This document shows positions 49,054 to 58,333 of a stretch of DNA of 64,000 nucleotides, in pieces. The position numbers and the translations under genes are program-made. The stretch covers positions 5,816,001 to 5,880,000 of the forward strand of contig NZ_CP034449.1 of NCBI RefSeq assembly GCF_003952425.1, written 5' to 3'. Positions within the stretch are counted from its first letter, which is position 1. Each line of letters begins with the position of its first letter. The notes under the pieces are model-generated. The model was given only the letters and a program-made list of their open reading frames with translations, was not told the origin of the DNA and made no database searches. This stretch comes from Mesorhizobium sp. M2A.F.Ca.ET.046.03.2.1 (GTDB taxonomy: Bacteria; Pseudomonadota; Alphaproteobacteria; Rhizobiales; Rhizobiaceae).

Positions 49054-51270
49054 TCAGCCTCCGAAGCGCATGGTTGCCGCGAGCTTCAGCGTGACGCCGG
49101 GTTCGTAGAGGACCGCGGTGGTGCTGCCGTTGAGCGGGTTGGTGTATTTGACGTCGAACAGATTGTCGGCGCGGAAGTCGAGCTTGAGATTGTCCGTCGC
49201 CTGGTAGCTGGCGAAGGCATTGACCAGTGTGAAGTCCTTAGCCACCGGATTGCCCTTGGGCTTGCCGTTATACTGCACTTCGCCGCCGACGGTCAGCTTG
49301 TCCTCGAGGAAGCGCAAGCCGAGCTGCGCCGTCACCTGCGAGGAGGGGATGGTGGCGAGGTCGGCGCGCTCGCCCTCATAGGAGATGGTGTGGCCGTTGA
49401 TGATGGAGGCCGACAGGCCGGCATAGCCCCAGCCGGCGTCGTAGACGCTTTCCAGCTCGAAGCCGTTGATCTTGGCCTTGGCGAAGTTCTGGTACTGGAA
49501 GCAGATCGGAATGCCCGGGCCGAACGGGCAGCCGCTGGTCGGGTCGAAGGGCGAGAGCGTCACGCCGTCGATGTAGTCGTCGACATTGTTGTTGAAATAG
49601 GCGGCCTTGAGCCGCAGCGCGTCGCCGCCCTCGATGATGTCGTTCTGCTTGTAGTTGACGCCGAACTCGACGGTCTTGCCGGTCTCGGGCTTCAGGTTCG
49701 GGTTGGGCAGGAACGGGAAGCTGACGCCGGCCGGATGGTTGCCGCTGATCAACGTCTCGGTCAGTGAGGGTGAGCGGTAACCTTCCGCATAGGTGCCGTA
49801 GAACTGCAGGCCTGCCAGGCCGGCGCTTTCGAAGGGCGAGACGCCGACGGTGATGCGCGGCGAAACCCTGTCGCCGGAGGTCTCGTTCGTATCGTCCTTC
49901 AGGCTGTAGTTGTCGTAGCGCAGGCCGCCAATGACCTCGAGCCATTCCCAGGTCAGCTTGTCCTGGATGTAGGCGCCGGAGACGTTGCGCTTGCCCGACG
50001 GTGTATAAAAACTGTCGCCGCCGGCGCTGCCGCCGGTATCGACATCGTCGCCAACCCAGTCGCCGCCATAGGTCAGCTCATGCGCGACGCTCGCCGTCTC
50101 GAAGCGCGAGGTGTTCCAGATGTCGATGCCGGTCGTGCCGACATCGAAGGTCGACAGCGAGCCGGGCGGCAGCACCACGGGCAGGCCGGTGGTCGGATCG
50201 AAGCGGTTCTGCGCGGTGAGCGTCGTCAGGTCGAGAACTGTCTTGTTGTAGGAAGCGTTGATGTGGAGGTCGAGCCAGCTCTTGGCATCGTCGGTGATGT
50301 TGTAGCGGGCGGTAAAGGTGTTCGACTTGAGGTCGACGTCGTTGGCGGGCACGCCGCCGCTGGTCTCGGTCCAGCCGTCCTTGGAGCCGACCCAGCCAAG
50401 CTTCAAGTCGCTGTTTTCGGTCGGGCGTATGGTGGTCTTGAGCAGGCCGCTCAGCGCGTCGAAACCGGTGCCGGCAACGGTGTCGCCGCCGCCGTTCTTG
50501 TAGTCGCCATAGTCGCGATAGACGATGTTGCCGAGAACGTCCCAGTTGTCGTTGATCTTGTAGGCGCCGGTGGCGCTGGTGGTCCAGCCCTTGCCGTTGC
50601 TCTCATAGCGCCCGGTCAGCGAGCCGGCCCAGGTCTCTTCCGGCTTGAGGAAATCGGTGGCGTCCTTGGTGTCGAAGAAGACGACGCCGCCGATGGCGCC
50701 GGAGCCGTAGGTGTTGGCGACCGGGCCACGGATGACGTCGACCGACTTGATGAGCTCAGGATCGACATAGAAGGTCGACTGCGTGCCGTGGTCGGAGCGC
50801 TGGAAATCCTGCCTTGCGCCATCGACGATGACCGCGACGCGGCCGAAATCCTGCAGGCCGCGGATGTTGATGCTGGAGGAGACGCGGCGCGCGTCGGCCT
50901 GCACGGCGACGCCGGGCACGCCGAGCAGCATTTCGTTCGGCGTCGTCGCCATGCGGCGGTCGAGCTGTTCCTGGTCGACATGGCTGGCCGAGGCCAGCGA
51001 CTGAATTGCCGTCTCGCTGGTGCGGCTGATGACGAGGATCTTGTCGAGCAAGGTTCCTTCGGCGGCGGCCTTCTCGTCAGCCTTCTTTTTCTGATCGGCC
51101 TGCTGGCTGGTCGCCGGCTGCGTGGCCTGTTGCGCTTTTGCCGCCGATACGCTGAGCGCGATCGCCGCCGCTCCGGCCATCAAGATGGCAATGCCGCTCG
51201 CCATCGATCGGAAGCTCGGACCCACGTTCTCGCCCGCCAGGCCCGTTCGTCCCCAAGTCACCAACCCCAT
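49054..51270 (-). CDS. hmuR: TonB-dependent haem receptor
   Basis: 738 aa outer-membrane receptor with a signal peptide ending near SAAKAQQ. A plug domain follows (about 75-190, with MLLGVPGVAVQA, INIRGLQDFGRVAVIVDGARQ and IRGPVANTYGSGAIGGVV), then a 22-strand barrel that ends in the aromatic C-terminus ATMRFGG. The barrel contains YGTYAEGYRSPSLTETL, followed by an NPNLKPETG segment, a pattern of hemoglobin/haem receptors such as HmuR, ShuA and HemR. It imports haem into the periplasm using TonB. ATG at 51270 has GGAG seven bases upstream. It is divergent from hmuP. Confidence 0.9.
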   Translation of the reverse strand: MGLVTWGRTGLAGENVGPSFRSMASGIAILMAGAAAIALSVSAAKAQQATQPATSQQADQKKKADEKAAAEGTLLDKILVISRTSETAIQSLASASHVDQEQLDRRMATTPNEMLLGVPGVAVQADARRVSSSINIRGLQDFGRVAVIVDGARQDFQRSDHGTQSTFYVDPELIKSVDVIRGPVANTYGSGAIGGVVFFDTKDATDFLKPEETWAGSLTGRYESNGKGWTTSATGAYKINDNWDVLGNIVYRDYGDYKNGGGDTVAGTGFDALSGLLKTTIRPTENSDLKLGWVGSKDGWTETSGGVPANDVDLKSNTFTARYNITDDAKSWLDLHINASYNKTVLDLTTLTAQNRFDPTTGLPVVLPPGSLSTFDVGTTGIDIWNTSRFETASVAHELTYGGDWVGDDVDTGGSAGGDSFYTPSGKRNVSGAYIQDKLTWEWLEVIGGLRYDNYSLKDDTNETSGDRVSPRITVGVSPFESAGLAGLQFYGTYAEGYRSPSLTETLISGNHPAGVSFPFLPNPNLKPETGKTVEFGVNYKQNDIIEGGDALRLKAAYFNNNVDDYIDGVTLSPFDPTSGCPFGPGIPICFQYQNFAKAKINGFELESVYDAGWGYAGLSASIINGHTISYEGERADLATIPSSQVTAQLGLRFLEDKLTVGGEVQYNGKPKGNPVAKDFTLVNAFASYQATDNLKLDFRADNLFDVKYTNPLNGSTTAVLYEPGVTLKLAATMRFGG

Positions 51271-51471
51271 GCCCCAACTCCAGATTTTCAGGCTCGTAGC
51301 TGGCTGGCCAATGGCTCGCTCGCATTTTTGATCACGTCCGGCGTCTTAAATGTTGACTCATTTAGTCCGGTAATGCACTGACTAGTAAACATGATTATTC
51401 GAGTCAAGAATTGAATCGGCATTTTATGAGGCTGCGGCCACGGTGGCCGTCAGAGGAAAGGGACCTACCCG
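51271..51471. promoter_or_regulatory. Divergent control region of the haem locus
   Basis: 201 bases between hmuR and hmuP, markedly AT-rich at 51320-51425. Candidate operator-like pieces are GACTCATTTAGTC (51354-51366, inverted GACT/AGTC) and GATTATTC (51391-51398), the latter also found upstream of rirA. In rhizobia this region is the target of RirA, Irr and HmuP. I cannot fix the exact sites by eye. Confidence 0.45.
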
Positions 51472-51678
51472 ATGAACACGCACAATCCCAACGATTTCCG
51501 CTATCGCGTCCGCCGCCCGGAAGAGACGCAGATGCGTTACGAACGCGTGCCGCTGGCGGTGAGGACGCTCTCCAGCAACACGCTGTTCCAGGGCGAGCAT
51601 GAGATCGGCATCGAGCATCACGGCGCGCTCTACCGCCTGAAGATCACCCGCCAGGGCAAGCTGATCCTCAACAAGTGA
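51472..51678 (+). CDS. hmuP: Haem uptake regulator/coactivator HmuP (HemP family)
   Basis: 68 aa. The core [39 protein letters not shown] is the HemP family pattern (shown here by its start [10 protein letters not shown] and end GKLILNK). In Bradyrhizobium, HmuP is needed together with Irr for expression of the haem receptor gene. The start at 51472 is preceded by AAAGGGA. It is the first gene of the plus-strand hmu operon. Confidence 0.9.
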   Translation: MNTHNPNDFRYRVRRPEETQMRYERVPLAVRTLSSNTLFQGEHEIGIEHHGALYRLKITRQGKLILNK

Positions 51679-51727
51679 CCGCCGTCGGCGGGCGATAGAC
51701 GCACATCAGGCAATACAGGTGGACGAT

Positions 51728-52788
51728 ATGGACCAGCGCGTTAAGCCGTCGCCGGAGGAAATCCGGCGGGCGCGAGAAGAAAATCCGAAAATGCGGGAGC
51801 GCGATCTCTCGGCGCAATTGGGCATTTCGGAAGCGGAACTGGTCGCGGCGCATTGCGGCATCGGCGCGGTGCGAGTCGAGCCGCGCGTCAACGACCTTCT
51901 GACCGGCCTCGAGGCGGTCGGCGAGGTGATGGCGCTGACCCGCAACGAAAGCGCCGTGCACGAGAAGATCGGCGTGTACGACAAGGTCGTCACCGGCAAC
52001 CACAACGCCATGGTGCTTGGCGAAAACATCGACCTACGCATCTTCCCGAAGGTCTGGGCGCATGGCTTTGCCGTCGAGAAGCGCGAGGGTGACGAAATCC
52101 GCCGCAGCCTGCAGTTCTTCGACGCAGCGGGCGAGGCGGTGCACAAGGTGCATCTGAAGCCCGCATCCAGCCTCTATGCCTACCAGAAGCTGGTGGCGAG
52201 CCTCGAATCGTCGAACCAGGAGCCGACCGTCGCGATCCTCCCAAGCGCCGCGGAAGGGGAGGGCGAGGCGCAGGGTTCGGTCGCCTCGATCGGCGACCTA
52301 CGCGACCGCTGGAGCCGGTTGACAGATGTGCATCAGTTCTTCGGCATGCTGAAGACGCTGAAGCTCAGCCGTCGCGAGCGGTGCGTATGGTGGGGCAGGA
52401 CTATGCCTGGCTGCTCGACAATGATGCGGTAAGCGCCATGTTCCATCACGCCGCTGCAGGCGGGATGCCGATCATGTGCTTCGTGGGCAACCGCGGCTGC
52501 ATCCAGATCCATTCCGGCCCGATCAAGTCGGTCAAGCCGATGGGACCATGGATCAATGTGCTCGACGAGACCTTCCACCTGCATCTGAGGACCGACCACA
52601 TCCACGAAGTCTGGGCGGTGCGCAAGCCGACCAAGGACGGCCATGTCACCTCGCTGGAGGCCTACGATGCCAATGGCAGCATGATCATCCAGTTCTTCGG
52701 CAAGCGCCATGAAGGCGAACGCGAGCGGGAAGACTGGCGTTTCCTGGCCGAGAACCTACCGCGCATTCCCAGCCCCACCGCTGCATAA
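51728..52788 (+). pseudogene. hmuS: HmuS haem-degradation factor split by a one-base frameshift
   Basis: The first part (to about 52378) encodes the N-terminal lobe, ending FFGMLKTLKLSRRE. The frame then runs out at 52432, while the continuation VRMVGQDYAWLLDN and the C-terminal lobe, with IQIHSGPIKSV and HLRTDHIHEVW, lie in another frame from about 52378 to 52788. Loss of a single G in GAG(G)CGGTG at 52378-52380 explains this. Joined, the product is about 353 aa, normal for HmuS/HemS, which binds haem in the cytoplasm. No slippery heptamer is seen at the site. A natural mutation and a sequencing error are both possible. Start at 51728; GTG 51719 is an alternative. Confidence 0.85.
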
Positions 52789-52799
52789 GGTAGGACCCA

Positions 52800-53693
52800 A
52801 TGCGCTTTGTTCTCAGTTTCCGCGCGGCCCTTACGCCGATGCTCGGTGTCCTGCTTGCCCTCGCTATGCAGCCTGCCAAGGCGGAAGAAGGCACGACCGT
52901 CTTTTCGGACACCTCGCGGATCGCCTCCATAGGCGGCTCGATCACCGAGATCCTCTACGCGCTCGGCGAGGAGGGCCGTCTCGTGGCCCGCGATTCGACC
53001 AGCACCTATCCCGAGGCGGCGGCGAAGCTGCCGGATGTCGGTTACATGCGCGCGCTGTCGCCCGAGGGTGTCCTGTCGGTCAATCCGACCGGAATCCTGG
53101 CGCTGCAGGGCAGCGGCCCGAAAGAAGCGGTCGACGTGCTGAAGAAATCAAGCGTGCCTTTCATCGAGGTGCCGGATCACTTCAACCATGAGGGCATCCT
53201 CGAAAATATCCGCATCGTCGGCAAGGCGCTGGGCGTCGAGGCCAAGGCCGAGAAGCTCGCCGCTGAGACGGACGCGAAGCTGACGGCCGCCGAAAGGCAG
53301 ACGGCCTCGATCAAGGACCGCAAGCGCGTGCTGTTCGTGCTGTCGACCCAAGGCGGCAAGATCCTTGCAGCCGGCAGCGACACCGCGGCCGACGGCATCA
53401 TCAAGCTTGCCGGTGCGGTCAACGCGGTCGAGGGTTTTTCCGGTTACAAGGGGATGACGGATGAGGCGATCGTCAGCGCCAAGCCGGATGTCATCCTGAC
53501 GATGAAAGGCGGCGGGCCGCCGATCTCGGAAGACGAGCTGTTCGCCAATCCTGCCGTCGCCTCGACACCGGCTGGCACGAACCGCAAGATGATCAACATG
53601 GACGGCGGCTATCTGCTCGGCTTCGGCCCGCGCACGGCGGAGGCGATCCACGATCTCGCTGTTTCGATCTATGGCAACCAGGTCACGGACTGA
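52800..53693 (+). CDS. hmuT: Haem ABC transporter periplasmic binding protein
   Basis: 297 aa with a signal peptide (about residues 1-29, ending QPAKAEE). It is a helical-backbone type III binding protein with RIASIGGSITEILYALGEE near the start and FSGYKGMTDEAIVSAKPDVIL later. It carries haem from the receptor to HmuU. It starts 11 bases after hmuS, with AAGGTAGGA upstream. Confidence 0.92.
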   Translation: MRFVLSFRAALTPMLGVLLALAMQPAKAEEGTTVFSDTSRIASIGGSITEILYALGEEGRLVARDSTSTYPEAAAKLPDVGYMRALSPEGVLSVNPTGILALQGSGPKEAVDVLKKSSVPFIEVPDHFNHEGILENIRIVGKALGVEAKAEKLAAETDAKLTAAERQTASIKDRKRVLFVLSTQGGKILAAGSDTAADGIIKLAGAVNAVEGFSGYKGMTDEAIVSAKPDVILTMKGGGPPISEDELFANPAVASTPAGTNRKMINMDGGYLLGFGPRTAEAIHDLAVSIYGNQVTD

Positions 53694-53699
53694 GCGGCG

Positions 53700-54797
53700 G
53701 TGGCCGAACAGTCCATAGCAGGTGTGGGCAGGGTGATGGCGGCCGAGGGCGATCGCTCGGCGCGGGCAAGGGTCGTCATCGCGCTCCTGTGCCTGGCGCT
53801 GACCCTTTCGGTGTTCCTGTCACTGACGTCGGGCGCTTCGGATGCGTCCGCCGTTCGCGTCATTCGCGACTGGTTCACCGGGGCCGCTCCGGGGGATGCG
53901 GCGCTTGCCGCGCGCGACCAGCTGATCGTCTATGACATCCGCATGCCGCGCGTGCTGCTCGGCGTGCTGATCGGCGCCGCGCTCGCCGTCTGCGGCGCGG
54001 TGATGCAGGGCCTGTTCCGCAATCCGCTTGCCGATCCCGGTTTGGTCGGCGTTTCCGCCGGCTCCAGCCTCGGCGCTGTGGCGATCATCGTGCTCGGCAC
54101 CACATGGCTTGCGCCCTTCACGCTCGCATTCGGCACGCTTGCGCTGCCGCTCGCGGCGTTCTTTGGCGGGCTCGCGGTGACGTTGCTGCTTTATGCCATC
54201 GCCACGCGCCAGGGACGGACCTCAGTCGCCACGATGCTGCTTGCCGGCATCGCCATCAGCGCCCTTGCCATGGCGCTGACAGGTGTCCTCATCTTCATGG
54301 CCGACGACCGGCAGCTGCGCGACGTGACCTTCTGGCAGCTCGGCTCGCTGGCCGGCGCGACATGGCCGAAGATCGGCACCGTCGGGCCGGTGATCATCCT
54401 GGCGCTGGCCGCGATGCCATTCCTGTCGCGCGGCCTCAACGCGCTGGCGTTGGGCGAGGCGACCGCAGGCCATCTCGGCATCCCGGTGCAGCGGTTGAAA
54501 TACATCGCGATAGTCGGGGTGTCGGCGGCGGTCGGCGCTTCGGTCGCCGTCAGCGGCGGCATCGGTTTCATCGGCATCGTCGTGCCGCATGTCCTGCGGT
54601 TGGCGATCGGACCGGACAACCGCTATTTGCTGCCGGCCTCGGCGCTGCTCGGCGCATCGCTGCTGCTTATTGCCGACGCGGTCGCCCGCACCATCGTCGC
54701 GCCGGCCGAGCTGCCGATCGGGATCGTCACGGCGGTCGCCGGCGCGCCGTTCTTCCTGTGGATACTGCTGCGCAAGCGCGGCGTCATTGATCTGTGA
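53700..54797 (+). CDS. hmuU: Haem ABC transporter permease
   Basis: 365 aa, FecCD/BtuC family with about ten helices. Family segments RMPRVLLGVLIGAALAVCGAVMQG, NPLADPGLVGVSAGSSLGA and the cytoplasmic GIPVQRLKYIAIVG region are visible, and the GIGFIGIVVPHVLR motif follows. GTG at 53700, six bases after hmuT, gives a usual N-terminus; ATG at 53736 is an alternative with a closer purine-rich tract. Confidence 0.92.
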   Translation: MAEQSIAGVGRVMAAEGDRSARARVVIALLCLALTLSVFLSLTSGASDASAVRVIRDWFTGAAPGDAALAARDQLIVYDIRMPRVLLGVLIGAALAVCGAVMQGLFRNPLADPGLVGVSAGSSLGAVAIIVLGTTWLAPFTLAFGTLALPLAAFFGGLAVTLLLYAIATRQGRTSVATMLLAGIAISALAMALTGVLIFMADDRQLRDVTFWQLGSLAGATWPKIGTVGPVIILALAAMPFLSRGLNALALGEATAGHLGIPVQRLKYIAIVGVSAAVGASVAVSGGIGFIGIVVPHVLRLAIGPDNRYLLPASALLGASLLLIADAVARTIVAPAELPIGIVTAVAGAPFFLWILLRKRGVIDL

Positions 54798-54804
54798 GCT
54801 TGCC

Positions 54805-55593
54805 ATGATCGAAGCGCGCGACATCTCCGTGACGATCGGCGGCAAGCGCATCGTCTCGCATGTCGATTTCGCGGCGCGGCCCGGCGAGGTCTCGGCGATC
54901 GTGGGGCCGAACGGGTCCGGCAAGACGACCTTGCTCAAGGCGCTGACCGGCGAGCTCGCTTATACCGGCACCGCCACGCTCAACGGCCGCGACCTGTCCG
55001 CCATGAAGCCGGTCGAGGCGGCGACGCTGCGCGCGGTGCTGCCGCAGGCCACGGCGCTGTCCTTCCCATTCACGGTGCGCGAGATCGTGCGCCTCGGCCT
55101 GATCGGCGGGCGCTCGGGCGTGCTGCCTGGCGAGGATGCGCGTTTGCCCGAGCGGGCGCTGGCGCGCGTCGACCTCGACGGCTTTGCCGGCCGCTTCTAC
55201 CAGGAGCTTTCAGGCGGCGAGCAGCAGCGCGTGCAGCTTGCCCGCGTGCTCTGCCAGGTCTGGGCGCCGGTGCTCGAAGGGCGGCCGCGCTATCTCTTCC
55301 TCGACGAGCCGGTCTCCAGCCTCGACGTGAAGCACCAGCTCATCATCATGAACATCGCCCGCGATTTCGCCCGGCGCGGCGGCGGCGTGGTGGCGATCCT
55401 GCACGACCTCAATCTGACGGCGATGTATGCCGACCGGATTTTCGTGCTCTCTCGTGGCAAACTGGCGGCCGCCGGTGCACCGGCGGATGTGCTGAACGAT
55501 GAACTGATCGAGAAGGTGTTCGACTGCAGGCTGAAGGTCGGCGCGCTACCCGAAGGAAGCATGCCGTTCGTGTTGCCGCAGTCCGCCGCCTAG
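54805..55593 (+). CDS. hmuV: Haem ABC transporter ATP-binding protein
   Basis: 262 aa. Walker A GPNGSGKTT, signature LSGGEQQR and Walker B LFLDEPVSSLD are intact, with the HDLNLTAMYADR switch region typical of FecE/HmuV. It drives haem import through HmuU. It starts seven bases after hmuU and its end overlaps the end of convergent rirA by four bases. Confidence 0.94.
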   Translation: MIEARDISVTIGGKRIVSHVDFAARPGEVSAIVGPNGSGKTTLLKALTGELAYTGTATLNGRDLSAMKPVEAATLRAVLPQATALSFPFTVREIVRLGLIGGRSGVLPGEDARLPERALARVDLDGFAGRFYQELSGGEQQRVQLARVLCQVWAPVLEGRPRYLFLDEPVSSLDVKHQLIIMNIARDFARRGGGVVAILHDLNLTAMYADRIFVLSRGKLAAAGAPADVLNDELIEKVFDCRLKVGALPEGSMPFVLPQSAA

Positions 55594-56051
55594 GCTGCAG
55601 GGGCGCGCTGCTCCAGCAGGTCGATGCCCAGCAGGTGGCGCACATTCGGGCGCGCGGCGATCAGGTCGGCGATCGTGTAGCGGGAAAGCACGGCGAAGAA
55701 GGCGTTGAGCGCCTCGCGCAGCGCCGAATTCAGGGCGCAGCTGTCGACCAGCGGGCATTCGGCGGCGTCGTTCTCGAAGCACTCGGCCATGGCGAAGCTC
55801 TCTTCGGTGACGCGCACGACATCGAACAGGCTGATCTGCTCGGCCGGGCGGCCGAGCCTGACACCGCCGTTCCTGCCGCGCACGGTTTCGACAAGGCCGG
55901 CCTCGACCAGCGGCTGCAGGATCTTGAACAGGAAGAGTTCCGACACCGAATAGGCGGCGGCGATCTCGGGGATGCGGCTCAGCCTGTCGGTATTTGCGGC
56001 GCAATACATCAGGATGCGCATCGCATAATTGGTCTGGCGCGTGAGCCGCAT
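55590..56051 (-). CDS. rirA: Iron-responsive Rrf2 family regulator RirA
   Basis: 153 aa. The winged helix MRLTRQTNYAMRILMYCA.. with SVSELFLFKILQPLVEAGLV is typical of RirA, and the three [Fe-S] cysteines are at C91, C99 and C105, the positions known in RirA. RirA represses iron-uptake genes in iron-replete rhizobia. ATG at 56051 has GAGGA upstream. It lies convergent to hmuV, directly beside the genes it probably controls. A TTGACA-like -35 lies near 56145 on the minus strand. Confidence 0.95.
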   Translation of the reverse strand: MRLTRQTNYAMRILMYCAANTDRLSRIPEIAAAYSVSELFLFKILQPLVEAGLVETVRGRNGGVRLGRPAEQISLFDVVRVTEESFAMAECFENDAAECPLVDSCALNSALREALNAFFAVLSRYTIADLIAARPNVRHLLGIDLLEQRAPAA

Positions 56052-56363
56052 GGTATCCTCGCGAAATATTAGCTTAAGCCGAATATGGCCCATAGTTTGG
56101 AACAATTCCAGACTGGACTGGCACATAGCTGAATAATCGTGTCAACTTTTTGTGCGGGCCGGGCGGATGGCGGCCCGATTTGCCCTCCTGTGCTTCGGGC
56201 GAGCGTTTCGCGGGCGCAGGCATAAAGCGCGTCGCGCTGAAGCGGATTCAGGCGACGCGCTTTAAGTCTTTGTTTTTATGCATGTCGTTTTCCCAGAACC
56301 GCTGCGCACTTTTGGGCGACATGCACTAGATAGAGGCGGGTGCAAACAGGAAACGGCCTTTTC
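56052..56363. other. Intergenic region with rirA promoter and palindromic repeat
   Basis: 312 bases between the divergent rirA and DUF445 genes. The rirA-proximal part is AT-rich and holds TTGACACGATTATTC on the minus strand (about 56132-56146). The rest contains the palindromic repeat at 56224-56325. No gene is seen. Confidence 0.6.
56224..56325. repeat. Rhizobial palindromic repeat, long form
   Basis: The first stem is AAAGCGCGTCGC (56224-56235) with GCGACGCGCTTT (56252-56263); the second is TGCATGTCG (56279-56287) with CGACATGCA (56317-56325). It shares its start and second stem with the copy at 30521-30596. Confidence 0.75.
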
Positions 56364-57659
56364 ATGTCTAAATCAGCTCCGGCTCTCGCGCCGGTTCGAT
56401 TCGACGCAGACGCGCAGGCAAAGCTCTCGGCGCTGCGGCGGACCAAATTCATCGCCGCGGCCGCGCTCGCGCTGTGCATCCTTGTCTTCGCGCTGGCGAA
56501 GTCCTTCCAGGCTGCCTATCCGTGGCTCGGCTTCGTCGCGGCCTTCGCCGAGGCGGCGACGATCGGCGGCATCGCCGACTGGTATGCCGTGGTGGCGCTG
56601 TTCAGGCGGCCGCTCGGGCTGCCGATCCCGCACACCGCCATCATCCCGGAGAACCAGCACCGCATCGCCGACAATCTCGGCCGCTTCATCGAGGCCAATT
56701 TCCTGGCGCCGGAGCCGGTGCGCGAAAAGCTCGCCGAGGTCGACTTCGCCGCCCTGGTCGCCGACTGGCTGGCCGACGCCGAGCGCGCCGCCGGCCTGTC
56801 GCGGTTCGTCGCGCGGCTGGTGCCGCAGACATTGACCGCGGTGGAGCAATCCGGGCTGCGCGGCTTCGTCACCAGCCGCATGCTGGAGCAGATCGAAAAG
56901 GTGCCGCTGGCGCCTTTGGCCGCCGACCTTCTGTCGGCGCTGACCGACGACCGCCGCCATCAAAAGCTGTTCGATGAGTTCACGCGGGTGGTCGGCCGTT
57001 TCCTCAAGGACGAGCAGGCGCTGGCGACGATGCGCGAGAAGATCCGCGAGGAATTGCCGTCGCTGTTCAACCTGTTTCGTGCCGATACCTATCTGTTGAA
57101 GAAGATCGTCGCCTCGGCGGGCTCGCTGCTGGATGAGGTCAGGGCCGATCCCGATCATCCGATGCGCGCCGAATTCGATCGTTTCGCGCTGGGCTTCATC
57201 GAGCGGCTCAGGACCTCGAAGCAATATGCAAGGCGCGCCGAGAAGCTGAAGCGCGATTTTCTCGGCCGCCCGGAGGTGAGGACGCTCGCCGGCGATGCGT
57301 GGGCGAGCCTGCGCCTGTTCATCGAGCAGGACGTCAATGCGCCGAGTTCGACGATACGCGAGCACCTCGCGAACATGTTCGTCGAAGTCGGCCGGCATCT
57401 GGCCGACGACGCGCAGATCAGGGCTGACATGAACCAGGGCTTTGTCGTGGCGCTGGCCTCGTTTGTCGAGAGCCAGAAAAGCGGGGTATCGACATTCATC
57501 GCCGACCAGGTCAAGCGCTGGGACCTGGCGCAGCTGACTCGGCTGATCGAGACGAATATCGGCAAGGATCTGCAATATATCCGCTTCAACGGCATGATCA
57601 TCGGCGGGCTGGCCGGCTTGGCGCTCTATACGGCGGAGCGGCTGTTTCTGGTCAATTGA
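56364..57659 (+). CDS. DUF445 family inner membrane protein
   Basis: 431 aa: a membrane helix near residues 30-50, the conserved GGIADWYAVVALFRRPLGLPIPHTAIIP segment typical of DUF445 (YjiN-like), a long mostly helical soluble part, and a C-terminal membrane helix (about 408-428). Function is unknown; members are often envelope-associated. ATG at 56364 was chosen; GTG at 56340 is possible. Confidence 0.85.
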   Translation: MSKSAPALAPVRFDADAQAKLSALRRTKFIAAAALALCILVFALAKSFQAAYPWLGFVAAFAEAATIGGIADWYAVVALFRRPLGLPIPHTAIIPENQHRIADNLGRFIEANFLAPEPVREKLAEVDFAALVADWLADAERAAGLSRFVARLVPQTLTAVEQSGLRGFVTSRMLEQIEKVPLAPLAADLLSALTDDRRHQKLFDEFTRVVGRFLKDEQALATMREKIREELPSLFNLFRADTYLLKKIVASAGSLLDEVRADPDHPMRAEFDRFALGFIERLRTSKQYARRAEKLKRDFLGRPEVRTLAGDAWASLRLFIEQDVNAPSSTIREHLANMFVEVGRHLADDAQIRADMNQGFVVALASFVESQKSGVSTFIADQVKRWDLAQLTRLIETNIGKDLQYIRFNGMIIGGLAGLALYTAERLFLVN

Positions 57660-57725
57660 CGCGGGCCTAACTGGCACTATTCTCCTGCTGGCACGCCGCA
57701 AGGGCAGCAAAACGGGAGGCAGGGC

Positions 57726-58154
57726 ATGGCAAAACAACCGGAATCCGACTCGTTCTTCGACATGTTCAGCAGGTTCGGCCGCGACCTGAAACTGCCGAAT
57801 GTCGATGTCCAGGCGATCCTCGATCATCATCGCAAGAACCTCGAAGCTCTCGAGAAGTCGGCGAAGGCAAGTGCGGCCGGCGCCTCCTCGGTGCTGGCGA
57901 GGCAGCATGAGATGGTGCAGAATGCCATCAACGAGGTTACGCGGATGGCGCAGAACTACCAGGCGCCCGGCAACCCGCAGGACCTGATGAGCAAGCAGGC
58001 TGAATTTGCCCGTAAGTCGTTCGAGACGACGCTGAAGAACGCCAGCGAAGTGGCTGACCTTGTACGGAAATCCAGCACCGAATCGGTCGAGATTCTGCGC
58101 GACCGGATCAGGGATGCGATGGCGGAAATCCGCGCCGGTTACGAAAAGAAATAG
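57726..58154 (+). CDS. Phasin family protein
   Basis: 142 aa, almost entirely amphipathic helix, with the Phasin_2 pattern (QAEFARKSFETTLKNASEVADLVRKS). Phasins coat polyhydroxyalkanoate granules. The start follows GGGAGGCAGGGC. The MaoC-family gene 180 bases downstream fits a link between beta-oxidation intermediates and polymer synthesis, although no phaC is in the window. Confidence 0.85.
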   Translation: MAKQPESDSFFDMFSRFGRDLKLPNVDVQAILDHHRKNLEALEKSAKASAAGASSVLARQHEMVQNAINEVTRMAQNYQAPGNPQDLMSKQAEFARKSFETTLKNASEVADLVRKSSTESVEILRDRIRDAMAEIRAGYEKK

Positions 58155-58333
58155 GCTGTCCGGCGGTTTCGAGCCCATCATAGACCGACATGCGGTGCAA
58201 CCGGCGCAGGCGCTCGAGCGTTCTGGCCTGCCCTAAAAGCATCAACTCTACCGGCGAAAATCGCGGGGCGGCGAATTGACAGAGGCTGCCGCTTCATGGT
58301 CGGGAGATAGGCAAAAGTGACGGGAAAGCCGGA

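Noticed and set aside
51271..51471. Definite Irr/ICE box or RirA operator
   Set aside because: No stretch fits the TTTAGAA-type palindrome or a TGA-N19-TCA spacing well enough to name.
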